NCBI RefSeq assembly: GCF_030848805.1
Contig: NC_092363.1
Coordinates: 22,943,774 to 23,007,773, forward strand
Length of the DNA: 64,000 nt
Source of the DNA: Temnothorax longispinosus
Lineage: Eukaryota > Arthropoda > Insecta > Hymenoptera > Formicidae
Direction: 5' to 3'
Shown: piece by piece, positions 1 to 9,855 of the stretch
How the letters are laid out: every line of letters starts with the position of its first letter
Numbering within the stretch: position 1 is the stretch's first letter
The notes under the pieces: generated by a model
The model's database searches: none
Seen by the model: only the letters and a program-made list of their open reading frames with translations
What the model was told of the DNA's origin: nothing
Program-made: the position numbers and the translations under genes

Positions 1-1480
1 AAATAGAGAAAGCAAAATAATTCTTGTTTTAAAATGTTTTTCGATTAATGTGTTCTCGAAATATGCACAATGAAATTTTCGTGCTCATCCCCTTCTACCG
101 ACCCGAACATCAGCACCCCATACGTACAAGAGTAAAGTACCAGTTAAAATACAGATAGCAAATTGGTTTAAGTCTTAAAATGTTCCTTAATTTATGTGCT
201 TTCAAAATATGTAGAATAAAAGTTTTGTGCTTATCCCCTTCAGCCGACAAACCTCCTTGAAAGTGAGTACCCCATACGTACAAGAGTAAAGTACCAGTTA
301 AAATACAGATAGCAAATTGGTTTTAGTCTAAAAATATTCCTTAATTTATGTGCTTTCAAAATATGTAGAATAAAAGTTTTGTGCTTATTCCCTTCAGCCG
401 ACAAATCTCCTTGAAAGTGAGCACCCCATACGTACAAGAGTAAAGTACCAGTTAAAATACAGATAGCGAATTGGTTTTAGTCTTAAAATGTTCCTTAATT
501 TATGTGCTTTCAAAATATGTAAAATAATAATTTTGTGCTTATCCCCTGCTTCAGCCGACAAACTGCCTTGAAGGTGAGCACCCTATGCGTACAAAAGTAA
601 AGTACCAGTTAAAATACAGATAGCGAATTGGTTTTAGTCTTAAAATGTTCCTTAATTTATGTGCTTTTAAAATATGCACAATGAGATTTCCGTGCACTGG
701 TACTTTACTCTTGTACGTATGAGGTGCTCACTTTCAAGACGGTTTGTCGGCTGAAGGGGATAAGCACAAAACTTTTATTCTACATATTTTGAAAGCACAA
801 ATTAAGGAACATTTTAAGACTAAAACTAATTTGCTATCTGTATTTTAACTGGTACTTTACTCTTGTACACATGGGGCGCTCACTTTCAAGGAGATTTGTC
901 AGCTGAAGGGAATAAGCACAAAACTTTTATTCTACATATTTTGAAAGCACATAAATTAAGGAACATTTTAAGACTAAAACCAATTCGCTATCTGTATTTT
1001 AACTGGTACTTTACTCTTGTACGCATGGGGTTCTCACTTTCAAGGCGGTTTGTCAGCTAAAAGGGATAAGCACAAAACTTTTATTCTACATATTCTAAAA
1101 GCTTATAAATTAAGGAACATTTTAAGACTAAAACTAATTTGCTATCTGTATTTTAACTGGTACTTTACTCTTGTACACATGGGGCGTTCACTTTCAAGGA
1201 GATTTGTCAGCTGAAGGGAATAATAAGCACAAAACTTTTATTCTACATATTTTGAAAGCACATAAATTAAGGAACATTTTAAGACTAAAACCAATTTGCT
1301 ATCTATATTTGAACTGGTACTTTACTCTTGTACGTATGGGGTGCTCACGTTCGGGTCGGTGGAACGGGATGAGCATGAAAATTTCATTGTGCATATTTCG
1401 AGAACACATTAATCGAGAAACATTTTAAAACAAGAATTATTTTGCTTTCTGTATTTTAACTGATACTTTACTCTTATATC
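1..1480. mobile_element. Fold-back element of ~154-bp units in opposed tandem arrays
   Basis: The unit carries the marker GTACAAGAGTAAAGTACCAG. It appears in one orientation at about 124, 278, 432 and 589, and in the opposite orientation at about 696, 849, 1003, 1157 and 1313. Spacing is 153-157 bp and the orientation flips near 690. The outermost arms (1-120 and about 1330-1445) are also inverted copies of each other but differ from the inner units, as expected for terminal arms outside a tandem core. The left end is cut by the window edge. Structure resembles fold-back (FB/Galileo-like) transposons. The similar 65-residue ORFs inside the units arise from repetition and are not treated as genes. 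Confidence 0.85.
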
Positions 1481-2419
1481 AGTAGTATATAGATCTTTTT
1501 TGTGTATATCTTTTAAACTATTACAGATATACTAATTTTGTTTGAGGCATTTGAAAACACATAAAAAGCACATAATTCTATCATATTGAGTTTTTTATTT
1601 TATATGTAATTTTAATGAGTAAGGGTGCTAGCTTACGTTAAGCCAGCACTCCCACTTTCAATTGTGATTTCTTGCAAAACCGCTCGGGCACAAAAAGCGT
1701 GAATAGAGCACATAATTAGCACATAAAAAGCACTTAATTTCTGTGTATGTGTTATTCCGATTTTTTGTGGGGAGGGGGGTGCTAACTTAACAGACATTAC
1801 AGTCGCCCTTTACACAAGATGGCGCATAATTCTCATATATTGTTTTAATTTTAGGCGACGATTTCTTTGCGAATTGAATGTTTGCTTCGTAAGTAATTAA
1901 CTTTGAAAATGAACTGTCTTCCTACAAACATTTTTAATTGCTTCACATTGCGCATCATATTTTGCATCTTCAGTGAAAAATGTTTTATATAAAAATATAA
2001 ATAAATCCTATATACATAAAATATGTCTATGATGACATATATTTTTTCTCATGTACATATAATTTCTGTTTGTGCACAGTAAAAAATAAAATGTTAATTG
2101 TAACATTTTTCACATATTTCAGAAAGTCTACTCTAAATTTTAAGTTAAGATAACTGATTTATCGTGTGTTACTTGTTGGCAAATTAGAAATGTTAATCAA
2201 TTGACACTATACTTTATATCATGGTCTTACACACAGGTCTGGAAACTCAGACTGATTTTGGTGGTGGGAGGGATGGTTGTTTTAACGAGGAAGAATTTAT
2301 TAACACATGACAACAATCTTTTAATTGCTTTTAATTCAAGTACATTTTTGAAAATAACATGTGCTGAGAAAAGTATTTTAGTAGATTTATGTAAATATTG
2401 TGACTTGTAAATTAACTAT
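1481..2419. other. AT-rich spacer, no gene seen
   Basis: No supported coding region is visible. The stretch includes short repeated phrases around 1625-1790 (GGTGCTAGCTTA / GGTGCTAACTTAA, and several AGCACATAA words) that may be remnants of another repeat. Confidence 0.5.
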
Positions 2420-2526
2420 CCAGTAAGCAAGAAACGTCAAGAAACATTTCAACTACATTGCATTAATGTTAAAACGTTGCTAGTAATGTATAGTTAAAAT
2501 GTTTCTTGGTGTTTCTTGCTTACTGG
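2420..2526. mobile_element. Short hairpin element (MITE-like)
   Basis: The left arm begins CCAGTAAGCAAGAAAC and the right arm ends GTTTCTTGCTTACTGG. The complementarity continues inward through the AAGAAACATTT / AAATGTTTCTT segments. The whole element is about 107 bp with no coding content. Confidence 0.7.
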
Positions 2527-3519
2527 GTATGGATTTTCGAAACGGGTTATTATTTACTTCATATTCCTTTACTCATAGCCTTCAACTTTCTAATTAATCT
2601 TATAAAACCGAGGCATGTACATGAGGTGAGAATCTGAACTAATACAAGTCGACCGTTCTCATACCGAATCACGCGTCATCTTTAAATATTGTAAGTTAAG
2701 AATATATAAATTGTCAATTTATTAATTTGCGCATTCTTATAATTGGCTTTCCGTTTTTTTTATGATCCGGTGTCCGTTAGAATTAACAATGTATGTACAA
2801 TGAAACTCTAGATATGTTTCTCGTTATGAGAAATAATTTATATTGATATCGTTTGTATTCGAAGAGAGATATTTCTCTTCCATAGAATAACATATTATAT
2901 CTCACAAAGTAAATTATTTCTTATTGTTTTATTATAATTAGATTCAAAATAAAGGAAGAAAAAGAGCTTGGTCGAAATAACTAGCTATTGTAAAACAAAA
3001 ATCCTGTTGTCTATATTGTTCATTTAGCAATCTAAAAAGAAGATTGCAATATTACATATATGCTTCACGCAGAATTTTTATTCCCTCAGTACCGCTCGGT
3101 CAGTGATTTGTCCTTATAAAGAAACAAATAAAAAGATTTCCAACGTTCTATTCTTTACAAAGTTATTTATTATTCCTTTCCTCATTTGGAACTTCAATTA
3201 TTGCCTATCTGACACTCACGATTTTGAATTTACTAATTACTATTTCCGTCCTTGTCCCACCACATAGTACACTGACCGATGGCAGCGAGTCTTGCGGTCA
3301 CAAAGCGAGTTATTTTCTTCGTCGCTAAGACTGGCTAAGACGACCATTCCCTACCACTAGAGTTTCTAGATTTATATATATTTGTTCTTTTGTAAGTATA
3401 ATGTAATAATAATAAGTAGACAAGAGATAACTGCGAATAAGTTCGCGCTTCTATAGCGGTCTCTATATACTGACTAGCCAGCATTCGAATAAACAAACGT
3501 TATTTTAATTTAACATTAT
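2527..3519. other. AT-rich spacer, no gene seen
   Basis: Low-complexity AT-rich DNA between the hairpin and the piggyBac left end. No ORF with family resemblance and no RNA gene could be recognised. Confidence 0.5.
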
Positions 3520-4179
3520 TTAACACGTTCTCTGCCAATCACGCGCCAGCGCGTGATGCGGTACCTTCAGTCGATCAGGTGTCGATCACGTGATAGGTTA
3601 CATGTTCACAAAATATGTGTGTATATATTCACATTAGTTCGGCATTATAGCTCTAAATGTATGCATGTAATTGTGCGGGCATTGAATAAATTTAAGGTAA
3701 TATTATATGCTATAATTACCATGTGCGCGGTTTCTAATTTTTTTAATTCGTTTTCAGTGGCATCACAATTAATATGGCTGATGAAAATGATAATTTAGCA
3801 GAGCCTCCACGCCTTAAACAAAGAAAATTGGAAGATAAAAGTTCCTTAACAGAAGTAGAAGCTTCACAAATTTTGGAAAAATTGTCCGACCTGTATCTTG
3901 ACGGTGATTTTGATTCTGGGAGCGAAGATGTGTTCCCTTCGATGATACTCCGGAAACTTCTGATGCTGAAAGTTCGGATGAAAAAGAAAATATTGTACCG
4001 GTGCTAACACAACAACAAGTGCCTCCTGTATCAGAGAACATAATCTGGGAAAATAATTCAACATCAATAAAACGTTTCTACTTTATGAAAACTGAAAATT
4101 TACCGAAAATATTTAAAAAGCGATTGTCATCATTATTTTTTTCATATACTGACTTGCGATTATCTGGGTGAAATAGTTG

Positions 4180-5798
4180 TAGTAGAGGAGCCCAGAAGGC
4201 TAAATGGGGATTTACTCGAGCGTCGTAGGAACCTATTAGATTTTGAAGATTAGATGGTAGAAAGAAAAAAAGGTTATATAATGTACACCCTTTCACCGGT
4301 GGGGGAAGCGTCTACAGGTTTTCAAAAATGTAAAAAAAAATAGTCACATAAAAATACTCGAGCGCGTCAGATATTGATAGTGTATATGCCCCACGTGTCT
4401 CTGATATTGGAGGTATGCTAATCTACCGGTTTGCATGGTGAAGGTGGCTGTACGGAAGGGTTGAAAACGAGGAAAAAAAAATTTATTCGAGCGCGTCAGA
4501 TATTCAGAGGGGATGTTAAGTGAACCCGAAAGAAGCTCCCATTCAAAAGACTGACGATTCGGACATGACGCAAGCTCATGGCGGCTTCTTGATAATGCAA
4601 AAAAAAAATCGCCATTTTGAAATACTCGAGCGCGTCAGATTATTATACAGGTGATTCAGCTTGATGTCCTAGTCGTGCTGACCCATAATCTGACGATTAT
4701 TTGGAGGGATTTTCTTAATCTGACGAATTAAAAAAAAAATTTTTTTTAAATCACTAAATGTGACAAATAAAATGCATGGAAAATAGAATGCAATGTAACA
4801 GTGGAATCTTCTTTTAGCTGACATGCAAGAAATACTGCTTTTGTATCCGCTTCTTCATGAGCAGGACATGACAGTTCATGATCGATGGTTCGCGTTACTT
4901 TATTATTGGTAACTGAATATACGTAACACAAATCATGACTCAGATATATTGTTTTGTTACCGATAATCGTAGCCATCTCCTGATCAGCCCAATGATCGAT
5001 AAAAAACTTGACAAGAGCTTCTTTAAACTTGATGTTTTTCAAATCTTTCGCAAAATCTGCTGTTCTCGTTTGTTGAGGGCCGGAGATGTAGAAATCCTTG
5101 TCATCCACACTACCTCGAAGAGTGTGCTCATAATCTTTGATAGAAGGTGTGAAGTAGCGATCAAATACAATGGCTACTCGACTTGCTGAGTTATTAACAA
5201 GACATTGCAAAATCTTTGACACATCCCTAAAACTGCGCGGCATTTCTTTGAAAGTATTTAAAAAGAAGAAGTCATCTACAATTACAAAATCTACATTGGA
5301 TGGCGGTAGTTCCATTTCTTCAATTTTTTTTCCAATTCTTTAACCAGTACCGACTTATAGTTCTGACTACTAGTTCTGACGATTTATGCTACTTCGGCTT
5401 GTGGAAATCTGCAGATTATATTTTTTCCGTTATTCTTGAATTATTTCCTTCAAAATAAAAAAAAATTCGACAGCGCTCGAGAATGTCAAGGTGATGTTTT
5501 TTTTTTTGCAAGTTTGTGACCCTCCCACTCCTTTACGTCACGCTCATATCGTCAGATTATTGAAATGCACACTTTTCAGCATGTTATTAACCCACCTTAC
5601 CTTAATCTGACGCGCTCGAGTATTTCTATAACGACTGATTTTTTTTTTTACTATTCTGATCGGCTGCCCTAGACGCGTGATCCCATATTAAGGGCTTATA
5701 TATAGTGGAGGTACTCAACAGGGTGCAAAGTATCCCCCTATATGTTAATCTGTCGCGCTCGAGTAAATCCCAAAATCCCCTATTGGGCTCCCCTACTA
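4180..5798. mobile_element. Nested element with inverted ends and CTCGAG subterminal repeats
   Basis: The outer ends are inverted copies: TAGTAGAGGAGCCCA on the left and TGGGCTCCCCTACTA on the right, each followed inward by a GGGGAT...TTTACTCGAGCG stretch. Inside, the motif (A/T)(C/T)TCGAGCGCGTCAGAT occurs at 4215, 4357, 4486 and 4625 in one orientation and at 5476, 5615 and 5759 in the reverse orientation. Most copies are flanked on the outer side of the left arm, and the matching side of the right arm, by a run of 8-10 A (or T). One minus-strand ORF lies between the arrays. I do not recognise the superfamily. The possible target duplication is an imperfect TTGTA/TTACA and is not secure. Confidence 0.75.
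4746..5315 (-). CDS. Element-encoded protein fragment with an HEEADT motif, function unknown
   Basis: This 189-residue frame lies between the two subterminal arrays of the nested element and reads away from its right end. Recognisable blocks are FVIVDDFFFLNTFKEMPRSF near the start, VFDRYFTPSIKDYEHTLRG in the middle and CPAHEEADTKAVFLACQL near the end. From memory of the family, similar blocks (VFD.YFTPSIKDYE and HEEADTR) occur in large uncharacterised proteins of many animals, often multicopy. The conserved acidic residues would fit a PIN/FEN-like metal-dependent nuclease, but that is inference. The tail runs into A/T-rich repeat sequence and the frame is much shorter than such proteins, so it is probably a truncated fragment. 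There is no sign of a promoter or intron. Confidence 0.5.
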   Translation of the reverse strand: MELPPSNVDFVIVDDFFFLNTFKEMPRSFRDVSKILQCLVNNSASRVAIVFDRYFTPSIKDYEHTLRGSVDDKDFYISGPQQTRTADFAKDLKNIKFKEALVKFFIDHWADQEMATIIGNKTIYLSHDLCYVYSVTNNKVTRTIDHELSCPAHEEADTKAVFLACQLKEDSTVTLHSIFHAFYLSHLVI

Positions 5799-7100
5799 TT
5801 ACACAGACAAACAGGTATGCTGCTGAAATATTTCTGCGCCCACAAACGAAAGAAAAATCCCGAGTTACAACATGGAAAGACGTCTCTATATGGATGAAAT
5901 GTTAGTGTTCTTAGGATTACTACTGCATATTCCGATTGACACGAATAGGACTATTGGGATATAGAGGAGTATTTAGCTCAGCTATCTTCGCGAATAGAAT
6001 GAGCTGCGATCGTTTTTTATTAATACTGCGAGCGTTGCACTTTGCAAAAAATCCTGACAATGATGGAGTAGCTTCGGCTGACCGTCTTTACAAAATTAGA
6101 AATATTGTGAATTTTTTCAATTCGCGAATGTCGGAAATATTTTCTCCAGGCCGTGAGATTAGCTTAGACTTGGACGAATCGATGATTTTGTGGCGTGGAC
6201 GACAATGTACGACAACAAACAAGTGCCATAAATATGGCATTAAGTTATATATGCTCACAACATCTGAAGGCATTATTTTAAAATTGATGGCCTACACAGG
6301 CATGTTAGATGATCGTGATAGAAAAGGCCACTCAGAAAAAGTTGTTATGAATTTACTTCAAGGAATGTTAGACGTCGGGCACAGCCTGTATATAAACAAT
6401 TATTACAATAGTTACGAACTAATGAAGCGTCTTACTGATAGAAAAACGTATTGTACCGGAACGATAAAAAGTAATGGAAAATCTTTTCCGGCGGAGGTGA
6501 GAGACAAAAAATTAAAGAAAGGAAAAACTATCGCGAAATATGCGAATGGTATAATGATAGGTAAGTGGAAGGACAAAAGAGATGTCGCTTATATATCTAA
6601 CGAACATAAAAATTACATGGTTAAAGTACAAAATAAACGAAAAGAAACGAAGTCAAAACCGCTGCCAATAATTAGCTATAATAAATATATGTCGGGCATA
6701 GACGGGCAAGATCAAATGCTTACCCTTGCGAATTACCCTCGCAAAAGAAAAACTTTTACGTGGTATTCTAAAATATTTGTACATATTTTGCAACTCAAGA
6801 TGATAAATACGCACCAACTCTACAATAAATACTCAGGATTTAAGATCCCACTTTACAATTTTTGTTTAGAAATAATAAGACATTTATTGAACTTTCATTT
6901 CGATTCTGATTGTGACCCCGGTATAGTTGAACACCCTTTGAAAACACTAACAGAAGAAGGAAAGATCATGCGCAAGGGTCTGCACTGTCACAATTGTTCT
7001 TTGCGAAGAAAATCTATACCCACTGACTATGTCTGCACAATCTGCCAAGGAGCACCCGGCTACTGCCTAGACTGCGCAAAAATTACACACGTATAATTTT

Positions 7101-7600
7101 TTATTAGTTAGAAAATTAGTTAGAAAACCTTAACATATAGACGCATAATTTTTTACTGTGTTTATACAGGAAAAATAATAAGAAGAATTAAAGAATATAT
7201 AATTAAAAGGATAATTTTTACATTGTTTTTATTTTAATAAAAAGTCAAGTTTGAGGAAATGAGAAAAATTGTCCATATACATATATATATATATAAAATA
7301 GTCGTATATAAAGTGATCTAATAATAATTTTACTTTTTGTAGAAAAAACAATGCAAAGTTATTTTTCTAATTATTTTTCAAACATTTTCTTACTACGTTG
7401 AACATATTAATTTAATACGCAACAAAACATGTAAAACGAGCTTCAGTTAAATATATCATTTTTAAACGTTTATATGCGTGTAGAAATAACACACTTGGAT
7501 TTACAGTGTATATGCGAACAAAGAACACATAAAAGAAAGGAAAAACATATATGGGCATATTTTATTACATATGTTTATATATATTTTTATACATTTTTAT
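7101..7600. other. AT-rich spacer after the transposase
   Basis: Very AT-rich DNA with an (AT)n tract near 7277-7295. No gene was seen. The right terminus of the piggyBac element would be expected here but was not found. Confidence 0.4.
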
Positions 7601-7601
7601 A

Positions 7602-8033
7602 TTACAAAATTAAATATTTTTCATATATTTTTATACAAAAAAATTTTAATTGGATAAAATAAACCGAAATGTATTCTTTAAAGTATATAGAATAATCAGA
7701 AGAACTTTCAAATTCGAGGCACGTTGCCCCAAATGGCGCGGCGTGCTTCTGATAAATCTCCCTTTCATTTCTAAAGCTCTCCGTCGCCGAAGAAAATAGT
7801 CGTCGCTCTAGTTGGAGCTGCGCCAGCAAACGACGCTGCTTTTTAAATTCATCGAATAACCTTGACTTTCGTCGCGACGACACCGACAGGTAAAAGGCGA
7901 TGGCACGCACCTGCCTGTCGAAGTTGGAAAATAATCGTAGAATTAATTGTAAGCAGCTGCGCTCATCGAACAGCTCTGCGCTCGAAATAATATGTCTGCG
8001 TTCGAACGCCGAAAGCCAAACGGTTGCGATAGA
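7602..8033 (-). CDS. Possible coding exon or gene remnant, unrecognised
   Basis: One minus-strand frame stays open for about 430 bp, from after a TGA near 8035 down to a stop at 7602, but contains no ATG at a plausible start. Residues include FDEFKKQRRLLAQLQLERR and SSATESFRNEREIYQKHAAP, a charged, helix-like composition that looks more protein-like than the surrounding DNA. A good splice acceptor (pyrimidine-rich, TTCGACAG) ends at about 7919 on this strand, so it might be a terminal exon. No upstream exon was identified. It could equally be chance or an old pseudogene. The lower third of the frame becomes AT-rich and is probably not coding. Confidence 0.25.
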   Translation of the reverse strand, partial: SIATVWLSAFERRHIISSAELFDERSCLQLILRLFSNFDRQVRAIAFYLSVSSRRKSRLFDEFKKQRRLLAQLQLERRLFSSATESFRNEREIYQKHAAPFGATCLEFESSSDYSIYFKEYISVYFIQLKFFCIKIYEKYLIL

Positions 8034-8424
8034 TCATGCAGCTGTACCGAGTTTTTGTCAAGTTATTCATAAATTTACATAGAAGAGACATCATAACAGA
8101 AATGCTAGTTCTCGAATATCCTAATTATTCATTTTATTGATTCTACAATAGAGATTAGATATGTGTGTTGCATGTACGTTTCATATATAATAATGTTACA
8201 ATATAAAAACACAGGAGTCAACGAATTGCCGTATACAAATTGTCGTATATTGCAGCATAATCTTTGTATGTATAATAAATGTATTTTCTTACAATTAGTT
8301 GCGAAAACGTGTCTTCTAGAATTCTAGATCTATCTAAAACCTTTCCTAAAATATTCACACGTTTGAACTTTGAACGCAGAAGTAAACGCCGCTAATAATA
8401 TCGTCACGCTGAGATATACCTACA
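8034..8424. other. Spacer, no gene seen
   Basis: AT-rich sequence without a supported coding region, RNA gene or repeat. Confidence 0.4.
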
Positions 8425-8525
8425 TATATACAGGGTGTTAATTCATGTGGTAGATAGTACACACAGTACTAAGTCTACTATCTACTATATAAATGCTGAA
8501 TGCTTTTTTTTAACACCCTGTATAT
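8425..8525. mobile_element. Hairpin element with ACAGGGTGTTAA ends
   Basis: The left end is TATATACAGGGTGTTAA and the right end is TTAACACCCTGTATATG. Partial inverted complementarity continues inside (GTAGATAGTA / TACTATCTAC), and total length is about 100 bp. A single similar TATACAGGGTGTT end occurs at about 47697, and a related TATACAGGGTG pair flanks 49962-50053. Confidence 0.7.
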
Positions 8526-9134
8526 GTGAGTAAATATAATGCCGGTTGCATTAGGTATACGATTGGGATCCGTTAAGGGAGAGCCGCCGCAACTCCGTGA
8601 CGATTAAGTAAATGGATGATATATATTATTAATGCGCACGTAGAGAGAATATCGATAAACGTGACATGTATTAAAAGCAGGTACGAGTCCGTCGAGGTAG
8701 ACGTTCACGATTTGTTCTGCATATCGATCGCAGGAATGGCGACAACGAATTCAGTGATTTATAAGTACGTCTAAAGTCTAAACTTCACTTCCACTCTTGG
8801 ATAATTATTAAACGTTGAGTAGTTATCACTTTCCTTAATTATAATATATATACGTAAAAACAACGATTATTTGTAATTTCTGCTTTGGAAACATATTTTA
8901 TATATGCACTTAGTTAAAGCTTATTGTTTATCTCTCTTTAATTGCAATGCGATCATTTTTACTCAAGAGATACTAATACCATCAATTACATATAATTTTT
9001 GCAATGTAAATTACTTTCCATTTGTCAACGAGAATTAATAAAACTATGTCTTCTACATATTATAACAAAGTAAATAAAGTTTTAGATTATCTGCAATAAT
9101 TAAGAAAACGCTCTCAAGATACATCATTAGAGAT
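8526..9134. other. Spacer, no gene seen
   Basis: Mixed-composition then AT-rich DNA. I saw no ORF with family resemblance and no structured RNA. Confidence 0.4.
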
Positions 9135-9602
9135 CCATATTATTACATAAGACAAATAAGAACAACACGCCGAGAGATATGAAATAATAAATTTTTCGTG
9201 TATTTCCAAGTACACAAATTTTTCCAACTTACTAAACTGCGTGCCGATTTTTTGTCGAACTTTAAAACACAGTTTTTGTTTTATCATTAAAATCCCTTAC
9301 CCCTCCCCAATTAATTGATGCTAATAAACATCTAAAACACTGTAAAAAATTTATTGCGAAAAATATTACCTCAGCCAAAAATTTTTTACAGTGTTTTAGA
9401 GGTTTATTAGCATCAATTAATCAGGGAGGCGTAGGGGATTTTAATATTCCAACGAGAACTGTGTTTTAAAATCCGACAAAAAATTGGCACGCAGTTTAGT
9501 AAGTTGGAAAAATTTGTGTACTTGGAAATACACGAAAAATGTATTATTTCATATCTCATCTCGCTTTAATAACGGCGCGTTGCTCTTATGTAATGATATT
9601 GG
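9135..9602. mobile_element. Long hairpin element (~470 bp)
   Basis: The two halves are near-complete inverted copies centred near 9355. The left half starts at about 9135 (CCATATTATTACATAAG) and contains TTTTTCGTGTATTTCCAAGT. The right half contains ACTTGGAAATACACGAAAAA and ends near 9602. Arms are over 200 bp with scattered mismatches and small indels. It has no coding capacity, so it is a non-autonomous fold-back or MITE-type element. Confidence 0.8.
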
Positions 9603-9744
9603 TCTATCAGTGTGATATTAGATTATCAGTAAAATAGCAATTACTTAAACAATTCTGGTATCCTCCGGATCGTACCGAGATCGTACATACATCTTTGAAT
9701 TATTTGATTATCGCGCGCCACATATGAGTATTTAATACAGAAAA

Positions 9745-9750
9745 TTTATT
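9745..9750 (-). terminator. Probable polyadenylation signal of the 9856-10738 gene
   Basis: TTTATT on the plus strand reads AATAAA on the minus strand, about 105 bp beyond the stop codon of the minus-strand gene. It is a canonical poly(A) hexamer at a sensible distance. Confidence 0.45.
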
Positions 9751-9855
9751 TGCTCGAGGGGAGATTTTTTGTTTTCATGCAATTTTTTTTTTTTAAGAGA
9801 AACAGTTATCGTAAAGTCTCAGTAAGGCACTTTCAAAACACATCAGACAGACTCG

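Larger units (their letters stand above)
3774..7096 (+). pseudogene. piggyBac transposase pseudogene, split by an insertion and frameshifted
   Basis: The N-terminal acidic segment starts at ATG 3774 (MADENDNLAEPPRLKQRK). It changes frame near 3930, where it continues as an acidic Ser/Glu-rich stretch (DDTPETSDAESSDEKEN). The frame is interrupted at about 4180 by another element. It resumes near 5800 with QTNRYAAEIF, shifts again near 5890, and shifts once more before the long 5936-7096 frame. That frame contains the DDE core: DLDESMILWRGR for the first aspartate, GIDGQDQM for the C-terminal aspartate block, and a Cys/His-rich tail (CHNC...CTIC...CLDC) like the piggyBac cross-brace zinc finger. 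The second catalytic aspartate position reads INNYYNS where the family has DN(F/Y)Y, so that residue appears changed to Asn. The gene cannot make an active transposase as it stands. Confidence 0.85.
3520..7100 (+). mobile_element. Degenerate piggyBac-type DNA transposon, with a nested insertion
   Basis: The left end is placed at a TTAA (3520-3523), followed at once by CACGTTCTCTGCCAATCACG and the palindromic CACGCGCCAGCGCGTG. This architecture (TTAA target plus short terminal and subterminal palindrome) fits the piggyBac superfamily. The broken transposase reading frame runs from 3774 to 7096. I could not find a matching inverted terminus downstream of 7096 within several hundred bases, so the right end is either truncated or too diverged to see. 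The end coordinate is only the end of the recognisable coding part. Confidence 0.75.

Noticed and set aside
124..1330. Regularly spaced repeats resembling an array
   Set aside because: Units are about 154 bp with no short-repeat/unique-spacer layout, and they reverse orientation at the centre. This is not CRISPR.
240..1428. Four near-identical 65-85 codon frames (MY.WG.HFQG...) in both orientations
   Set aside because: They arise because the same ~154-bp repeat unit is open in one frame. There is no independent evidence of coding.
4935..5189. Plus-strand frame of 84 codons
   Set aside because: It lies antisense to the HEEADT-motif frame and has no family resemblance.
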